From contig JAYTUU010000068.1 in the NCBI GenBank assembly GCA_043744375.1, positions 1 through 7,128 on the forward strand: a stretch of DNA of 7,128 nt, read 5' to 3'. Position numbers and translations under genes: made by a program. Below, piece after piece: positions 6,004 to 7,128 of the stretch. The first letter of the stretch is position 1, and each line of letters opens with the position of its first letter. The DNA is from CAIYPH01 sp043744375. Lineage in GTDB: Bacteria; Pseudomonadota; Alphaproteobacteria; Acetobacterales; Acetobacteraceae. A model generated the notes under the pieces. It did not search any database. It was not told the DNA's origin and saw only the letters and a list, made by a program, of their open reading frames with translations.

Positions 6004-6940
6004 CGCCGGTCCCTGCCGTCCGGTTCACTGGCGGGGGACAACCCGGTCACGCTGACGGACACGGCGCGGATCAGCACGGTCAACACCACCGCCCTGAACG
6101 GTGCCGCCGGGACTTTCTGGACGATCTCCAACCAGGGCACGCTGACGGTGGCCGGCAATTACGGCTACGGCATCGGCCTGCCCGGCGGCGGCGCGCTGAC
6201 CAACGGCGCGGATGGCTTGATCAGCGCGGAAAGCCAGGGCGTCTATGTCACCAATGCGGCGGTCACGCTCACCAATGCCGGGCGTATCCTTTCGACCAGT
6301 CGTTTCGCCATCGAGGCCCGGGCGGGCGGGACGGTCACCAACGACGCCACCGGCACGCTGTTCGGCTTTTCCGGCGGCGTGCATCTGGGCGATGTCGGCA
6401 GCGTGACGAACGCCGGCAGCATCGGTGGTGGCGGCAACACCTCCTCCGGCATCCGGCTGACCCAGGGCGGCAACGCGACCAACAGCGCCAGCGGCATCAT
6501 CGCGACCAGCGGTTTCGCGCTCTATGCCAGCTACGGTGCGGCGACAGTCGTCAATGACGGGCTGATGTCCGGCGCCGGTCAGTCGGGCATCGTGCTGCAT
6601 AATGGCGGCACGATCGCCAACAACGCCGGTGCCAGCATCAGCGGCCACTACTCCGGCGTGCGTCTGGAATCGGCGCCGGGCAGCGTCGTCAATGCCGGCA
6701 CCATCGCGGGCGACGGCAACGGGGTGGAACTGAACGGCGGCGGGGAGGTGAGCATCGCGCGGCGATGGGGCGGATACGCTCGATCTCGCATCCAGCATCG
6801 GCATCGGCACGATCAGCGGTGTTGGCAGCAATTTCAGCGGCTTCGAGACGCTGTCGCTGCAAAGCGGCGCGCAATGGCGGATGGCCGGGCAGAATACCCT
6901 GCCTGATGACGCCGACATCGCGATCGCGCAGGGGGCTAAG
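6004..6940 (+). pseudogene. Autotransporter-like beta-helix passenger remnant, 5'- and 3'-truncated and frameshifted
   Basis: The frame beginning after the TGA at 6001-6003 reads GDNPVTLTDTARIS and then eight consecutive repeats of 22-24 residues (6181-6732), each roughly of the form G-G-x-V-T-N-A-G-x-I-x-(6-8)-G-V-x-L. Such short Gly/Asn/Thr-rich units form single turns of a right-handed beta-helix, as in secreted autotransporter passengers. At about 6751-6764 the likely coding frame shifts by +1 and resumes as DGADTLDL, GTISGVGSNFSGFETLSLQ and SGAQWRMAGQNTL, a pattern familiar from such passengers, fading out near 6940. There is no in-frame ATG before 6148 (which is itself a GTG inside the repeats), no signal peptide and no beta-barrel domain in the window. 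I therefore read it as a decayed fragment. It could instead be a misassembled gene, or one whose frame shift is a sequencing error. No expression signal was found. Confidence 0.7.
6181..6732 (+). repeat. Eight protein-level repeats of 22-24 residues (beta-helix turns)
   Basis: The unit lengths in order are 23, 23, 23, 24, 23, 23, 23 and 22 residues. Conserved features are a Val/Ala-Thr-Asn motif near residue 6-8, an Ile/Leu near residue 13-14, and a closing Gly-x-aliphatic-x-aliphatic (GVYV, GVHL, GIRL, GIVL, GVRL, GVEL). The DNA copies have diverged, so the repeat is visible in protein, not as an identical nucleotide array. Confidence 0.75.
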
Positions 6941-7031
6941 CAGAGATTCGCAGGTTGGCCAACGGAAGGGCGTGCGTTTGCAGCGACGGCAAGCGCGCCT
7001 CCGGCGGCGTCGTGCGCAGCGCGCATTCGCG

Positions 7032-7067
7032 CAAAGGGGCACGCCCCTTTGATCCCCCCGACTTTTT
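7032..7067 (+). terminator. GC-rich hairpin with trailing T-run, possible terminator
   Basis: Perfect 9-bp arms CAAAGGGGC (7032-7040) and GCCCCTTTG (7043-7051) flank a 2-nt loop. A run of five T follows at 7063-7067, 11 nt after the stem, which is further than in an ideal intrinsic terminator. It could end transcription of the passenger remnant or be a dispersed palindromic repeat. The 6941-7031 stretch before it holds no gene I can support. Confidence 0.4.
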
Positions 7068-7128
7068 GCGCCGCAGGCCATCGACATCTCGGACCGCATT
7101 GCGATCGCGCGGGAGTTTGGGCTTCGCC

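Noticed and set aside
6025..7026. A 333-codon minus-strand open frame opposite the passenger remnant
   Set aside because: It is Ala/Asp/Arg-rich with no recognisable motif. The plus strand shows clear regular repeats over the same DNA.

Overview
The window is GC-rich DNA with GCG/GCC-dominated codons. Its gene families and AT-rich intergenic hairpins suggest an alphaproteobacterium, possibly an Acetobacteraceae-type bacterium; that placement rests on general resemblance, not on a marker gene. There is no rRNA, tRNA, CRISPR array, transposase or phage gene.

Layout. Positions 1-282 are non-coding as far as I can tell and hold a small inverted repeat and a twin AT-rich hairpin element. On the plus strand follow a periplasmic solute-binding protein of the peptide/nickel (family 5) ABC type (283-1869) and a GNAT acetyltransferase coupled to it through a TTGA stop/start overlap (1866-2375). 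These converge on a minus-strand pair: an enoyl-CoA hydratase/isomerase (4554-3751) followed 2 bp later by an MmgE/PrpD-family protein (3748-2372). The GNAT and MmgE/PrpD stop codons overlap in one CTAG. Across a 197-bp divergent intergenic region with a perfect 16-bp tandem duplication lies a plus-strand class III (CaiB/BaiF) CoA-transferase (4752-5975). From about 6004 to 6940 there is a broken piece of an autotransporter-like beta-helix passenger: eight repeats of 22-24 residues, then a frame change, with no start, signal peptide or beta-barrel. The last ~190 bp hold a GC-rich hairpin and a short unassigned open stretch running off the edge.

How the genes may work together. The CoA-transferase, crotonase and MmgE/PrpD protein look like a small carboxylic-acid catabolic module: CoA activation, hydration or isomerisation of an enoyl-CoA, and a dehydratase/decarboxylase-like step. 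The solute-binding protein could deliver a substrate, but no permease or ATPase gene is present, so that link is only positional. The substrate cannot be read from sequence. I found no convincing undescribed system. The items most worth a second look are this catabolic module, the duplicated -35-like element in its divergent promoter region, and the decaying beta-helix gene.
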